Made by a program: the position numbers and the translations under genes. DNA of 64,000 nt from NCBI RefSeq assembly GCF_036345175.1, contig NZ_CP107780.1, forward strand, positions 5,890,001 through 5,954,000. Direction: 5' to 3'. This DNA is from Streptomyces sp. NBC_00576. Its GTDB lineage: Bacteria; Actinomycetota; Actinomycetes; Streptomycetales; Streptomycetaceae. The notes beneath the pieces are model-generated. The model ran no database searches. It saw only the letters and a list, made by a program, of their open reading frames with translations, and was not told the origin of the DNA. How positions within the stretch are numbered: position 1 is the stretch's first letter; every line of letters begins with the position of its first letter. Shown here piece after piece: positions 16,238-25,340 of this stretch.

Positions 16238-17899
16238 GTGATCGAACCGCACGTGCCGGCGCCGCCGGGCAGCCCCCCGTCCTGGGGCAGTCCCTCGTCC
16301 TGGGACAGCCCCGCGCGGCTGCCCGTCCGGCCCGGCACCGGCCGGTTCCTGGTCCTCGCCGGGGTCTTCGTCTGTGCGGCCTGTGGACTGGTGTACGAAC
16401 TGGAACTCGTCGCGCTCGCCTCGTACCTGATCGGCGACTCGGTCACCCAGGCGTCCGTCGTCCTCTCCGTGATGGTGTTCGCGATGGGCATCGGCTCGCT
16501 CGCCGCGAAGCGCCTGCGCTGCCGCGCCGCAGCAGGCTTCGGCGCGGTCGAGGCGGCACTCGCGCTCGTCGGCGGGTGCAGCGCGATGGCCCTGTACGCG
16601 GTGTTCGCGTGGACCGGCGACTGGGGCGGCCTGTGGGCGAACGGCCCCCGGGTGCTGCTGGTGACCTTCTCGCTCGCCATCGGGCTGCTCATCGGCGCCG
16701 AGGTGCCGCTGCTCATGGAGCTGATCCAGCGCATCCGCCGACAGGACGCGGGCGGCGCCGTCGCCGACCTGTTCGCCGCCGACTACGTCGGCGCACTGGT
16801 CGGAGGGCTGGCCTTCCCCTTTCTCCTGCTCCCCTGGCTGGGCCAGCTCACCGGCGCCCTGCTCACCGGCTCGGTCAACGCGCTGGTCGGCGGCGCCCTC
16901 GTCCTCGGCCTGTTCCGGCGGGACCTCACCCGGCGCGGACGCTGGCTGCTGGTGGTGGCGAACGTGACCGTGATCGCGATCCTGGCCGCCGCGGCCGTAC
17001 TCGTCGACGACTTCGAACGCGCCGCCCGCCACGCGGTGTACGGCGACGACGTACGCGTGGCGCTGCGGACCGGCGTACAGGAGATCGTTCTCACCGGCGG
17101 CACGGACGGCCGGCCGCTGAACCTGTTCCTGGACGGCCGGCTGCGGGTCGGCGGGCGCGACGAGCGGCGCTACCACGAGGCGCTCGTCCACCCCGCGATG
17201 AACGGCCCGCACGCGCGCGTGCTCGTCCTCGGCGGCGGCGACGGGCTCGCCACGCGGGAGGTGTTGCGGTATCTGGGCGTACGGCGGGTGGACGTCGTCG
17301 AACTCGACGCGGGCGTGGTGCGGCTGGCGCGCCTGGACCCGGCCCTCGCCGCCCTGAACGCGCACGCGTTCGACGACCCACGCGTCCATGTGACGACGGC
17401 GGACGCCTTCGGGCTGCTGCGCGGCGCGCGGGCCGCGTACGACGTGGTCGTCTCGGATCTGCCGGATCCCGGCATCACGGCGAGTACGAAGCTCTACTCG
17501 CAGGAGTTCTACGGGCTGGCCCGGCAGGTGCTGACCGACGGCGGCCGGCTGGTCGTGCACGGCGGGCCGGTCTCCTCCCGGCCACGCGCGTTCTGGACCG
17601 TCGAGACGACCATCCGGGCCGCAGGACTCCACACGGCGCCCTACCGCGTGTCCGGCCGTGCCGCCGGCTTCGCGGCCGGACCGGACCGTACGGCGTCGGG
17701 GGCGGCGCGGACCCCGCGGGACTGGGGGTTCGTGCTGGCGACGGCCGGGCCGCCCGCCCCCCGGCTGCGGTTGGACGGGGCGACCGGGCCTCGGCTGCGG
17801 ACACTCACCCAGGCGGCGCTGGCGGCGGACGCGCGGGCCGCCGCGCGGATGCGTGTGGCGGGGTTGCGGGCTTCGACGTTGGTGCATCCGCGGTACTGA
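16238..17899 (+). CDS. Membrane-anchored spermidine-synthase-like protein
   Basis: 553 residues, GTG start. The first about 250 residues hold seven or so hydrophobic helices (from VLAGVFVCAACGLVYELELV on); the C-terminal half is a spermidine-synthase-type SAM-binding Rossmann domain: LNLFLDGRLRVGGRDERRYH, VLVLGGGDGLATREVLRY, VDVVELDAGV and DVVVSDLPDPG. Soluble polyamine synthases transfer an aminopropyl group from decarboxylated SAM to a diamine; in the membrane-fused form the acceptor is uncertain. The DUF2617 gene immediately upstream probably shares its promoter. Confidence 0.85.
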   Translation: MIEPHVPAPPGSPPSWGSPSSWDSPARLPVRPGTGRFLVLAGVFVCAACGLVYELELVALASYLIGDSVTQASVVLSVMVFAMGIGSLAAKRLRCRAAAGFGAVEAALALVGGCSAMALYAVFAWTGDWGGLWANGPRVLLVTFSLAIGLLIGAEVPLLMELIQRIRRQDAGGAVADLFAADYVGALVGGLAFPFLLLPWLGQLTGALLTGSVNALVGGALVLGLFRRDLTRRGRWLLVVANVTVIAILAAAAVLVDDFERAARHAVYGDDVRVALRTGVQEIVLTGGTDGRPLNLFLDGRLRVGGRDERRYHEALVHPAMNGPHARVLVLGGGDGLATREVLRYLGVRRVDVVELDAGVVRLARLDPALAALNAHAFDDPRVHVTTADAFGLLRGARAAYDVVVSDLPDPGITASTKLYSQEFYGLARQVLTDGGRLVVHGGPVSSRPRAFWTVETTIRAAGLHTAPYRVSGRAAGFAAGPDRTASGAARTPRDWGFVLATAGPPAPRLRLDGATGPRLRTLTQAALAADARAAARMRVAGLRASTLVHPRY

Positions 17900-18070
17900 G
17901 AGGGGGGAGGGCTCCTGTGGGGGTGTGGGGGTGTGGTGGTTTATAGGTGCCTATGGGCACCTATGGGGGTGTGTGTGGTGGGGCCGCGCGGGTGTGGATC
18001 CTTGGGGATCCCGTCTGAATCCCCGGATGCGTGGGTGTGGCCCGGGTCACGCTGGGTACTCTCGGGTTTC

Positions 18071-18913
18071 ATGGACCATGAGGTGTTCGTTCCGGTTCCG
18101 GTAGAGCGGCTGAGGGAAGTACTCGCCGACCCCGCGCGCATCGCCCGTGCGGTCCCCGGGCTCCAGCAGGACGCGGGCACCGAACCTGCCGCCTCCGGGG
18201 TCGCCGGGCGGCTGAAGGTGCGTATCTCGGGGCACACGATCACGTATCGCGGGTCCTTGCGGGTCGCTGTCGTGGGCGGCCAGGACGACGGGGAGTACGC
18301 GTACGTCGTGGAGGGCGACGCCGTCGAGGCGCGTGGGGGCGGCGCGGTGAAGCTGGCGCTGACGTTGCGCGTGCGGGGAGTTGAGAGCGCGGACGCGGAC
18401 GCGGGGGAAGGTGAGGGCGGGTCCGCGTTGGTGTTCGGGGGCACGGTGACGGCGGACGGGCGAGTGAGCGAGCTTCCCGCGGATGCTGTGGCTGCGGCGG
18501 GGGTGCGGTTGCTGCGGCGGTTCGGGGAGAACCTGGGGGAGGTCGCGGGGGAGCGCGAGGAGCCTCCGGCGGTTGCGGAGATTCAGGTTCCCGACGCCGA
18601 CGTTCCCGACGTTCCCGATGTTCCTGACGTTCCCGGCGGGCTCGACGACGATCAGATCAACGAGGGCGCTGAGGTGCCCGAGCGGTTCGTGGCCGCCGAT
18701 GAGCCGCCCGCCGAGGCCGCGCATGCGCGACGGACGATGATCGGGCGCAGCGCGGAGGAAGTGGACCATGCGCCGCCCCGGGGCCGGTACGCCCCTGTGC
18801 CGCCGCCGGAGCAGGTGGTGGCGAACATGACGCTGAGGTGGGCTGCGCCGGCTGCGGCGTTGGTGGTGGCGTCGGCGATCGTGGTGGGGCGGGTGCTGAG
18901 GAAGCGGCGCTGA
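18071..18913 (+). CDS. SRPBCC (CoxG-like) protein with C-terminal membrane anchor
   Basis: 280 residues from ATG 18071. The first about 150 residues match the CoxG/SRPBCC ligand-binding fold (MDHEVFVPVPVERLREVLAD, then ARAVPGLQQD and GTVTADGRVSELPA). A flexible middle contains a VPDVPDVPDVPG repeat, and the C-terminus has one helix (APAAALVVASAIVVGRVL) followed by basic residues, so the protein is tail-anchored. CoxG proteins attach carbon monoxide dehydrogenase to the membrane, but no CO dehydrogenase genes are in the window, so a different role is likely. Confidence 0.78.
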   Translation: MDHEVFVPVPVERLREVLADPARIARAVPGLQQDAGTEPAASGVAGRLKVRISGHTITYRGSLRVAVVGGQDDGEYAYVVEGDAVEARGGGAVKLALTLRVRGVESADADAGEGEGGSALVFGGTVTADGRVSELPADAVAAAGVRLLRRFGENLGEVAGEREEPPAVAEIQVPDADVPDVPDVPDVPGGLDDDQINEGAEVPERFVAADEPPAEAAHARRTMIGRSAEEVDHAPPRGRYAPVPPPEQVVANMTLRWAAPAAALVVASAIVVGRVLRKRR

Positions 18914-18926
18914 TGCGGTGAGGGCT

Positions 18927-18960
18927 TCTCGCCCCCGGCGCCCCTACCCGTCCCGTCCTC
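18927..18960. repeat. Streptomyces-type GC-rich intergenic repeat
   Basis: A CGCCCCTACCCGTCCC-containing block in the 109-base gap between convergent genes. From general knowledge this string recurs in many Streptomyces intergenic regions. No second copy was found in this window. Confidence 0.35.
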
Positions 18961-19022
18961 TCCCCCCTGCTCCTGGGCTCGGGCGTCCTCCCAGTCACAT
19001 ACTCGTCAGCCCCTCAGAGGCA

Positions 19023-20297
19023 TCACACCAGCAGCGGACCACCGCATCGTTCGGCGCCTTCCTTCACGGCGATCAAATTGGCCTGCACATAGGAGATGTG
19101 GTTCCTGGAGTGCCAGTCGGTCGGGTAGTAGGTGACCAACCGCGAACGGTGGAACCGAGCCTGGATCTCGGGTACGAAAGCGCGGTACTGGTTGTCGGTG
19201 TAGTACCAGAACGAGTTCTCGTTGTAGTAGGCGACGTGCGTCGGGTCCTGGTACGCGCCCCGACCGTCGGAGCTGGGAGTCTGGGTGAGGAGCATGCCGC
19301 CCGGTGCCAGCAGGCGGTACAGCTCGTTGATCAGCGGAATCTTCGCGGGTACGTGCTCCAGGAAGTCCACTGCCCGGAGCAGGCCGACCGAGTCGTCAGG
19401 CAGGTCCAGTGGCTCGGGCAGCCTCGCGACGATGTCGACGCCGTCTCTTGGGTACTGGTCCACGCCCAGATAGCCAGGCGGCTTGCGGTGAGCGGCGCCG
19501 AGGTCCAGCGCGAGCAGACCGCGTCGCTTGGTCCAGGCGAGAGCGTTGGCCTCAATGTATTTGTCGTACAGCGCTACCGTCTCGCGCTGGATGTGCGCGT
19601 TGATCTCAGTGTCGCGCTGGGTGTTGTGGGGGTGCATCCGCTGCAGATACAGGCATCTGGGGATCCGGTGGAAATCACCCGCCTGGAAGAGACGGCACAT
19701 CAGATCCTGGTCGTCCAACACGGCGCGCGTCGCGTCATATCCGCCGACCTGCTCGTAGGCGTCCTTGCGGAACGCCCGCACGTGGTTGGGGGCATACCAG
19801 ATGTACGACACGTTGTGCGGTGTCGGTGCCATGGAGACAGCCTGCAGGAGCCGGCGGCCGTCGACATCGACCTCCTCGTACTGCCAGCCGTGCGCCTCGT
19901 TGAACCGCGTGTCGTCCCGGCTTCCGTCCTCGGTGATCTGAGCGGTGTTGCTGTAGACGAAGACGACGTCGGGACGCTCGTCGAAGACGTTCGCCAGTTC
20001 TGCCAGGCAGTCCTTCGCCAGTAGGTCGTCGTGGTCGAGCTCGACGAGGATCTCTCCGCGTGCCAGTTCGCAGGCGCGGCGCTTGGCCGCCCCCACCCCT
20101 TGAATGTGGTCCGCGACCTCTACCCGGACACGGTCGTCGGGGTGTTCGGGCCGCCATCGCGTGCCGTTGTTGAGGAGCACGATCCACTCCCAGTCGGAGC
20201 GGGTCTGCGCCTGCAGCGTGGTGAGGCATTCGTCGAGGAAACGCGATCGGTGGCTGGGAGTGAAGACAGAGAATTTCGGGGTTGGGGAAGACGTCAT
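19023..20297 (-). CDS. Bifunctional GT2 glycosyltransferase / SAM methyltransferase
   Basis: 424 residues. N-terminal GT-A fold (about 1-250): FSVFTPSHRSRFLDECLTTL, WIVLLNNGT and the DHDD metal motif (ELDHDDLLAKDCL) of family 2 transferases, then the acceptor-side LDDQDLMCRLFQAG. The C-terminal about 160 residues form a class I methyltransferase-like domain (DLGAAHRKPPGYLGVDQYP, LLRAVDFLEHVPAKIPLINE, LLAPGGMLLTQTPS). Such fusions decorate surface glycans or proteins. Its start overlaps the TPR gene stop by 4 bases, and it is third in an operon with a collagen-like protein, making that protein's Thr residues candidate targets (inference). Confidence 0.82.
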   Translation of the reverse strand: MTSSPTPKFSVFTPSHRSRFLDECLTTLQAQTRSDWEWIVLLNNGTRWRPEHPDDRVRVEVADHIQGVGAAKRRACELARGEILVELDHDDLLAKDCLAELANVFDERPDVVFVYSNTAQITEDGSRDDTRFNEAHGWQYEEVDVDGRRLLQAVSMAPTPHNVSYIWYAPNHVRAFRKDAYEQVGGYDATRAVLDDQDLMCRLFQAGDFHRIPRCLYLQRMHPHNTQRDTEINAHIQRETVALYDKYIEANALAWTKRRGLLALDLGAAHRKPPGYLGVDQYPRDGVDIVARLPEPLDLPDDSVGLLRAVDFLEHVPAKIPLINELYRLLAPGGMLLTQTPSSDGRGAYQDPTHVAYYNENSFWYYTDNQYRAFVPEIQARFHRSRLVTYYPTDWHSRNHISYVQANLIAVKEGAERCGGPLLV

Positions 20298-20932
20298 CTG
20301 CTGGTACCTGCCTGAGTGCCTGTCGATGCTGCGGTCGTGGAATCGCGGAACTGTTCCGGGACGAACTGTTGGAGCGACGGGTCGGCGCGGACGGCAAAGC
20401 CGAAGGCGTCCTCGGCCTCGCCGTCACGGCCCTCCTTCGCCAGCGCCTTTCCAAGGTGCAGATAGGCCGTGGCTGACTGTGGGTCGGTGCCCACGATGTG
20501 TTCCAGAAGAGCGATCGCCTCGTCGGTGTCGCTCGACTCGAGCAGGACTGCCTTGTTGTACAGGGCCGATTTGAAATCCGGATCGATCTTCAGTGCGTTG
20601 TCGTAGGCCGCGCGCGCGTCAGCCGTCCTGTGGTTCTCCTGGGCGATGACGCCGAGGTTGTACCAGGCGAGTTTGTTGGCGGGATCCAGGTCCAGGGCCT
20701 GACGGAAGCTACTCGTCGCCCCAGAGAAGTCCTTTTTCTCGCCCTGTCTGATGCCTGCTTGGAGCAGTTTCTCCGCCTTCAGGACGAGCTTGGCCGCCGG
20801 TCCTGTGGGCTTTGTTCCAGTCGCAGGCGTGGTCTTGTAGTCCGCTGTGGGAAATTGCACCCACCCGGTCATCGCCTGGGAGACCACGACTGTGGCGACG
20901 AGTGCGGTCCACAGTCCCATCCGTTTTTTCAC
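20294..20932 (-). CDS. Membrane-anchored TPR protein
   Basis: 212 residues from GTG 20932 (VKKRMGLWTALVATVVVSQA), giving one N-terminal helix and an exported or membrane-attached remainder. From about residue 75 there are three to four tetratricopeptide repeats (QGEKKDFSGATSSFRQALDL, AWYNLGVIAQENHRTADARA, SALYNKAVLLESSDTDEAIA, AYLHLGKALAKEGRDGEAED). TPRs mediate protein binding. The frame stays open far upstream through the collagen repeats, but only because of their composition. Placed between collagen-like and glycosyltransferase genes, it may be an assembly factor. Confidence 0.8.
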   Translation of the reverse strand: MKKRMGLWTALVATVVVSQAMTGWVQFPTADYKTTPATGTKPTGPAAKLVLKAEKLLQAGIRQGEKKDFSGATSSFRQALDLDPANKLAWYNLGVIAQENHRTADARAAYDNALKIDPDFKSALYNKAVLLESSDTDEAIALLEHIVGTDPQSATAYLHLGKALAKEGRDGEAEDAFGFAVRADPSLQQFVPEQFRDSTTAASTGTQAGTSR

Positions 20933-21077
20933 GGGTTCTACCTCATCGATCCGGCAACGCGACTGAGTGGGCCGAGACGGACAAGCGCGGGTATATGTGC
21001 CGTCCCCCGAGGGACGGCACTCGGTGTACCCACCCGTGAACGCCGGGCCGGCCCAGCGAGGACCGAGGCACGGGGAC

Positions 21078-24000
21078 TCACGGCGCGCATACCGCGTAGA
21101 CGGTGACTGAGCGACCGATGGCGGAGACGGCCTGCCAACCGGTCGCCGGAGAGCCCCCGATGGGACGACTGACGAGCATCTCGTTGGCGACGGACCCCGC
21201 AGCCTGGTAGCCGCCACCGATGGCGAACCTGCCGGCGGGGCACAAGACCGTGACGCTGCCTGTGCCGCTGGTAGCCGTGACGACGGTGCTCTGTGACCCG
21301 GGGCTCGCGCCTTGGAAGCCCTGGAATCCTTGTGTGCCGGTGTCGCCTTGGGTGCCTTGGTTTCCTTGGAAGCCTTGTGTGCCGGTGGTGCCCTGGAATC
21401 CCTGGGTGCCTTGGAAGCCTTGGAAGCCTTGGGTGCCGGTGGTGCCTTGGAAGCCCTGGTTTCCTTGGAAGCCTTGGGTGCCTTGTGTGCCGGTGTCGCC
21501 TTGGGTGCCTTGGTTTCCTTGGAAGCCTTGTGTGCCGGTGGTGCCCTGGAAGCCCTGGGTGCCTTGGAAGCCTTGGAAGCCTTGGGTGCCGGTGGTGCCT
21601 TGGAAGCCCTGGTTTCCTTGGAAGCCTTGGGTGCCTTGTGTGCCGGTGTCGCCTTGGGTGCCTTGGTTTCCTTGGAAGCCTTGTGTGCCGGTGGTGCCCT
21701 GGAAGCCCTGGGTGCCTTGGAAGCCTTGGAAGCCTTGGGTGCCGGTGGTGCCTTGGAAGCCCTGGTTTCCTTGGAAGCCTTGGGTGCCTTGTGTGCCGGT
21801 GTCGCCTTGGGTGCCTTGGTTTCCTTGGAAGCCTTGTGTGCCGGTGGTGCCCTGGAAGCCCTGGGTGCCTTGGTTTCCTTGGAAGCCTTGGGTGCCGGTG
21901 GTGCCTTGGAAGCCCTGGTTTCCTTGGAAGCCTTGGGTGCCTTGTGTGCCGGTGTCGCCTTGGGTGCCTTGGTTTCCTTGGAAGCCTTGTGTGCCGGCGG
22001 TCCCTTGGAAGCCCTGGGTGCCTTGGAAGCCTTGGAAGCCTTGGGTGCCGGTGGTGCCTTGGAAGCCCTGGTTTCCTTGGAAGCCTTGGGTGCCTTGCGG
22101 GCCGGTGTCGCCTTGGGTGCCTTGGTTTCCTTGGAAGCCCTGTGTGCCGGCGGTGCCCTGGAAGCCCTGGGTGCCTTGGAAGCCTTGGAAGCCCTGCGTG
22201 CCGGCGGTCCCTTGGAAGCCCTGGGTGCCTTGGAAGCCTTGGAAGCCTTGGGTGCCGGTGGTGCCTTGGAAGCCCTGGTTTCCTTGGAAGCCTTGGGTGC
22301 CTTGTGTGCCGGTGTCGCCCTGGAAGCCTTGTGTGCCGGTGTCGCCCTGGAAGCCTTGGGTGCCCTGGGGGCCGGTGTCGCCCTGGTTCCCTTGTGTGCC
22401 GGTGTCGCCCTGGAAGCCTTGGGTGCCTTGCGGGCCGGTGTCGCCTTGGGTGCCGGTGGTCCCCTGGAAGCCCTGCGTGCCTTGGGTGCCGGTGTCGCCC
22501 TGGAATCCCTGGGTGCCTTGGAAGCCTTGGAAGCCCTGGGTGCCGGTGGTCCCCTGGAAGCCTTGGGTGCCTGTGTCGCCTTGGGTGCCCTGGGTGCCCT
22601 GGGGGCCGGTGTCGCCCTGGTTTCCCTGCGTGCCGGTGTCGCCTTGGAAGCCTTGGGTGCCTGTATCGCCCTGCGTGCCCTGGGGGCCGGTGTCGCCTTG
22701 GTTCCCTTGTGTGCCGGTGTCGCCCTGGAAGCCTTGGGTGCCGGTGGTGCCTTGGAAGCCCTGGTTTCCTTGGAAGCCTTGGGTGCCTTGTGTGCCGGTG
22801 TCGCCTTGGGTGCCTTGGTTTCCTTGGAAGCCTTGTGTGCCGGTGGTGCCCTGGAATCCCTGGAATCCCTGGGTGCCCTGGAAGCCTTGGAAGCCTTGTG
22901 TGCCGGTGGTGCCTTGGAAGCCCTGGTTTCCTTGGAAGCCTTGGGTGCCCTGCGTGCCGGTGTCGCCTTGGGTGCCCTGGTTTCCCTGGAAGCCTTGTGT
23001 GCCGGTGGTGCCCTGGAATCCCTGGGTGCCCTGGAAGCCTTGGAAGCCCTGGGTGCCGGTGGTCCCCTGGAAGCCCTGGTTTCCCTGGAAGCCTTGGGTG
23101 CCCTGAGCGCCGGTGTCGCCCTGGTTTCCCTGGTTTCCCTGGAAGCCTTGTGTGCCGGTGGTGCCCTGGAATCCCTGGGTGCCTTGGAAGCCTTGGAAGC
23201 CCTGGGTGCCGGTGGTCCCCTGGAAGCCTTGGGTGCCTGTGTCGCCTTGGGTGCCCTGGGGGCCGGTGTCGCCCTGGTTTCCCTGCGTGCCGGTGTCGCC
23301 TTGGAAGCCTTGGGTGCCTGTATCGCCCTGCGTGCCCTGGGGGCCGGTGTCGCCTTGGTTCCCTTGTGTGCCGGTGTCGCCCTGGAAGCCTTGTGTGCCG
23401 GTGGTGCCTTGGAAGCCCTGGTTTCCTTGGAAGCCTTGGGTGCCTTGTGTGCCGGTGTCGCCTTGGGTGCCTTGGTTTCCTTGGAAGCCTTGTGTGCCGG
23501 TGGTGCCCTGGAATCCCTGGAATCCCTGGGTGCCCTGGAAGCCTTGGAAGCCTTGTGTGCCGGTGGTGCCTTGGAAGCCCTGGTTTCCTTGGAAGCCTTG
23601 GGTGCCCTGTGTGCCGGTGTCGCCTTGGTTTCCCTGGTTTCCCTGGAAGCCTTGTGTGCCGGTGGTGCCCTGGAATCCCTGGGTGCCTTGGAAGCCTTGG
23701 AAGCCTTGGGTGCCGGTGGTGCCTTGGAAGCCCTGGTTTCCTTGGAAGCCTTGGGTGCCCTGCGTGCCGGTGTCGCCTTGGGTGCCCTGGTTTCCTTGGA
23801 AGCCCTGCGTGCCGGCGGTGCCCTGGAAGCCCTGGGTGCCCTGGAAGCCTTGGGTGCCGGTGGTGCCCTGGAAGCCCTGGGTGCCCTGGAAGCCTTGGAA
23901 GCCCTGCGTGCCGGTGGTGCCTTGGAAGCCCTGGTTTCCTTGGAAGCCTTGGGTGCCCTGAGCGCCGGTGTCGCCTTGGGTGCCCTGGTTTCCTTGGAAG

Positions 24001-25340
24001 CCCTGCGTGCCGGTGTCGCCCTGGAATCCCTGGGTGCCTTGGAAGCCTTGGGTGCCGGTGGTGCCCTGGAAGCCCTGGTTTCCTTGGAAGCCTTGGGTGC
24101 CCTGAGCGCCGGTGTCACCCTGGAAGCCTTGGGTGCCCTGAGCGCCGGTGTCGCCCTGGTTTCCTTGTGTGCCGGTGTCGCCCTGGTTCCCTTGTGTGCC
24201 GGTGTCGCCCTGGAAGCCTTGGGTGCCTTGCGGGCCGGTGGTCCCCTGGAAGCCTTGGGTGCCTGTGTCGCCTTGGGTGCCCTGGGGGCCGGTGTCGCCC
24301 TGGTTTCCCTGCGTGCCGGTGTCGCCTTGGAAGCCTTGGGTGCCTGTATCGCCCTGCGTGCCCTGGGGGCCGGTGTCGCCTTGGTTCCCTTGTGTGCCGG
24401 TGTCGCCCTGGAAGCCTTGGGTGCCCTGGGGGCCGGTGTCGCCCTGGTTTCCCTGTGTGCCGGTGTCGCCCTGGAAGCCTTGGGTGCCCTGGGGGCCGGT
24501 GTCGCCCTGGTTTCCCTGTGTGCCGGTGTCGCCCTGGAAGCCTTGGGTGCCCTGGGGGCCGGTGTCGCCCTGGTTTCCCTGCGTGCCGGTGTCGCCCTGG
24601 AAGCCTTGGGTGCCCTGGGGGCCGGTGTCGCCCTGGTTTCCCTGCGTGCCGGTGTCGCCCTGGAAGCCCTGGGTGCCCTGCGTGCCGGTGGTCCCCTGGA
24701 AGCCCTGCGTGCCGGTCGTGCCCTGGAAGCCTTGGTTTCCTTGGAAGCCTTGGGTGCCCTGCGCGCCGGTGTCGCCCTGGTTCCCCTGCGTGCCGACGTC
24801 GCCCTGGGTGCCCTGCGTGCCGGTGTCGCCTTGGGTGCCTTGGTTTCCTTGGAAGCCTTGGGTGCCTGTATCGCCCTGCGTGCCCTGAGGGCCGGTGTCG
24901 CCTTGGTTCCCTTGTGTGCCGGTGTCGCCCTGGAAGCCTTGGGTGCCCTGCGTGCCGGTGTCGCCCTGGGTGCCTTGGGTGCCGGTGTCGCCCTGGGTGC
25001 CCTGAGCGCCCGTATCGCCCTGGGCGCCCTGGTTGCCTTGAGTGCCCTGCGGACCTTGGTGGTCATAGTCATGGTCATGGTGCTTGCCGTTTCCGCAGGG
25101 AGCGTTTCCTATTTCGTCCCAGTCATCATTGGGCATCAGCCACGGGCGGAGATCGGGGTCGACGCTTAGTGCGCCATTCGGGCCTGGCAGCGTGAAAGGG
25201 CAATCGACACCGGGGTTCTCGCTCGCAGCGGCCAGAGCGGTCGTCGGCGAGGCGAAATTGGCGACCAGGCCAAATGCTCCCGCGGCCGAAAACATGGCGG
25301 CGGCCTGGACCCATGATTTGCGAAGCGACTGACGCCTCAT
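21078..25340 (-). CDS. Giant secreted collagen-like protein
   Basis: 1420 residues, ATG 25340 with AGGAGGG 7 bases before. Residues 1-43 form a signal peptide (basic start, hydrophobic core AAAMFSAAGAFGLVANFA, likely cut near ALAAAS). Residues 44-95 are a non-repetitive head with two Cys and a His/Asp-rich end (KHHDHDYDHQ). Residues 96-1344 are about 416 uninterrupted Gly-X-Y triplets, mostly GTQ, GFQ, GNQ, GDT and GTT with little proline. The last 76 residues (VTVLCPAGRFAIGGGYQ to VTVYAVCAP) form a C-terminal domain likely to nucleate trimers. First gene of an operon with TPR and GT2/methyltransferase genes. Confidence 0.9.
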   Translation of the reverse strand: MRRQSLRKSWVQAAAMFSAAGAFGLVANFASPTTALAAASENPGVDCPFTLPGPNGALSVDPDLRPWLMPNDDWDEIGNAPCGNGKHHDHDYDHQGPQGTQGNQGAQGDTGAQGTQGDTGTQGTQGDTGTQGTQGFQGDTGTQGNQGDTGPQGTQGDTGTQGFQGNQGTQGDTGTQGTQGDVGTQGNQGDTGAQGTQGFQGNQGFQGTTGTQGFQGTTGTQGTQGFQGDTGTQGNQGDTGPQGTQGFQGDTGTQGNQGDTGPQGTQGFQGDTGTQGNQGDTGPQGTQGFQGDTGTQGNQGDTGPQGTQGFQGDTGTQGNQGDTGPQGTQGDTGTQGFQGDTGTQGNQGDTGPQGTQGDTGTQGFQGTTGPQGTQGFQGDTGTQGNQGDTGTQGNQGDTGAQGTQGFQGDTGAQGTQGFQGNQGFQGTTGTQGFQGTQGFQGDTGTQGFQGNQGTQGDTGAQGTQGFQGNQGFQGTTGTQGFQGFQGTQGFQGTTGTQGFQGTQGFQGTAGTQGFQGNQGTQGDTGTQGTQGFQGNQGFQGTTGTQGFQGFQGTQGFQGTTGTQGFQGNQGNQGDTGTQGTQGFQGNQGFQGTTGTQGFQGFQGTQGFQGFQGTTGTQGFQGNQGTQGDTGTQGTQGFQGNQGFQGTTGTQGFQGDTGTQGNQGDTGPQGTQGDTGTQGFQGDTGTQGNQGDTGPQGTQGDTGTQGFQGTTGTQGFQGFQGTQGFQGTTGTQGFQGNQGNQGDTGAQGTQGFQGNQGFQGTTGTQGFQGFQGTQGFQGTTGTQGFQGNQGTQGDTGTQGTQGFQGNQGFQGTTGTQGFQGFQGTQGFQGFQGTTGTQGFQGNQGTQGDTGTQGTQGFQGNQGFQGTTGTQGFQGDTGTQGNQGDTGPQGTQGDTGTQGFQGDTGTQGNQGDTGPQGTQGTQGDTGTQGFQGTTGTQGFQGFQGTQGFQGDTGTQGTQGFQGTTGTQGDTGPQGTQGFQGDTGTQGNQGDTGPQGTQGFQGDTGTQGFQGDTGTQGTQGFQGNQGFQGTTGTQGFQGFQGTQGFQGTAGTQGFQGFQGTQGFQGTAGTQGFQGNQGTQGDTGPQGTQGFQGNQGFQGTTGTQGFQGFQGTQGFQGTAGTQGFQGNQGTQGDTGTQGTQGFQGNQGFQGTTGTQGFQGNQGTQGFQGTTGTQGFQGNQGTQGDTGTQGTQGFQGNQGFQGTTGTQGFQGFQGTQGFQGTTGTQGFQGNQGTQGDTGTQGTQGFQGNQGFQGTTGTQGFQGFQGTQGFQGTTGTQGFQGNQGTQGDTGTQGTQGFQGNQGFQGTTGTQGFQGFQGTQGFQGTTGTQGFQGNQGTQGDTGTQGFQGFQGASPGSQSTVVTATSGTGSVTVLCPAGRFAIGGGYQAAGSVANEMLVSRPIGGSPATGWQAVSAIGRSVTVYAVCAP
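21309..25055 (-). repeat. Collagen-like Gly-X-Y coding repeat tract
   Basis: About 3.75 kb of higher-order repeats built from 9-nt codon triplets, with larger modules of about 100-240 bases recurring nearly unchanged (for example 21420-21530, 21580-21700 and 21740-21860). Composition keeps several other frames open on both strands. Prone to slippage, unequal crossover and misassembly. Confidence 0.95.

Noticed and set aside
16058..17887. 609-codon minus-strand frame opposite the spermidine-synthase-like gene
   Set aside because: High-GC antisense frame; the text is Arg/Gly/Pro/His-rich without domains.
21309..25055. CRISPR-like array
   Set aside because: Repeats have no unique spacers, vary in length by multiples of 9 nt and lie in an open collagen frame.
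20294..25078. 1594-codon minus-strand frame joining the collagen repeat region to the TPR gene
   Set aside because: Its repeat part reads as Lys/Ala/Pro/Arg low complexity with no export signal; the real collagen frame has a ribosome site, signal peptide and non-repetitive ends. The TPR gene has its own GTG start.
21220..25195. Three very long plus-strand frames across the repeat tract
   Set aside because: They are composition shadows of the Gly-X-Y repeats, giving VPWKPW, GSLGC or ALEAL monotony without starts or domains.
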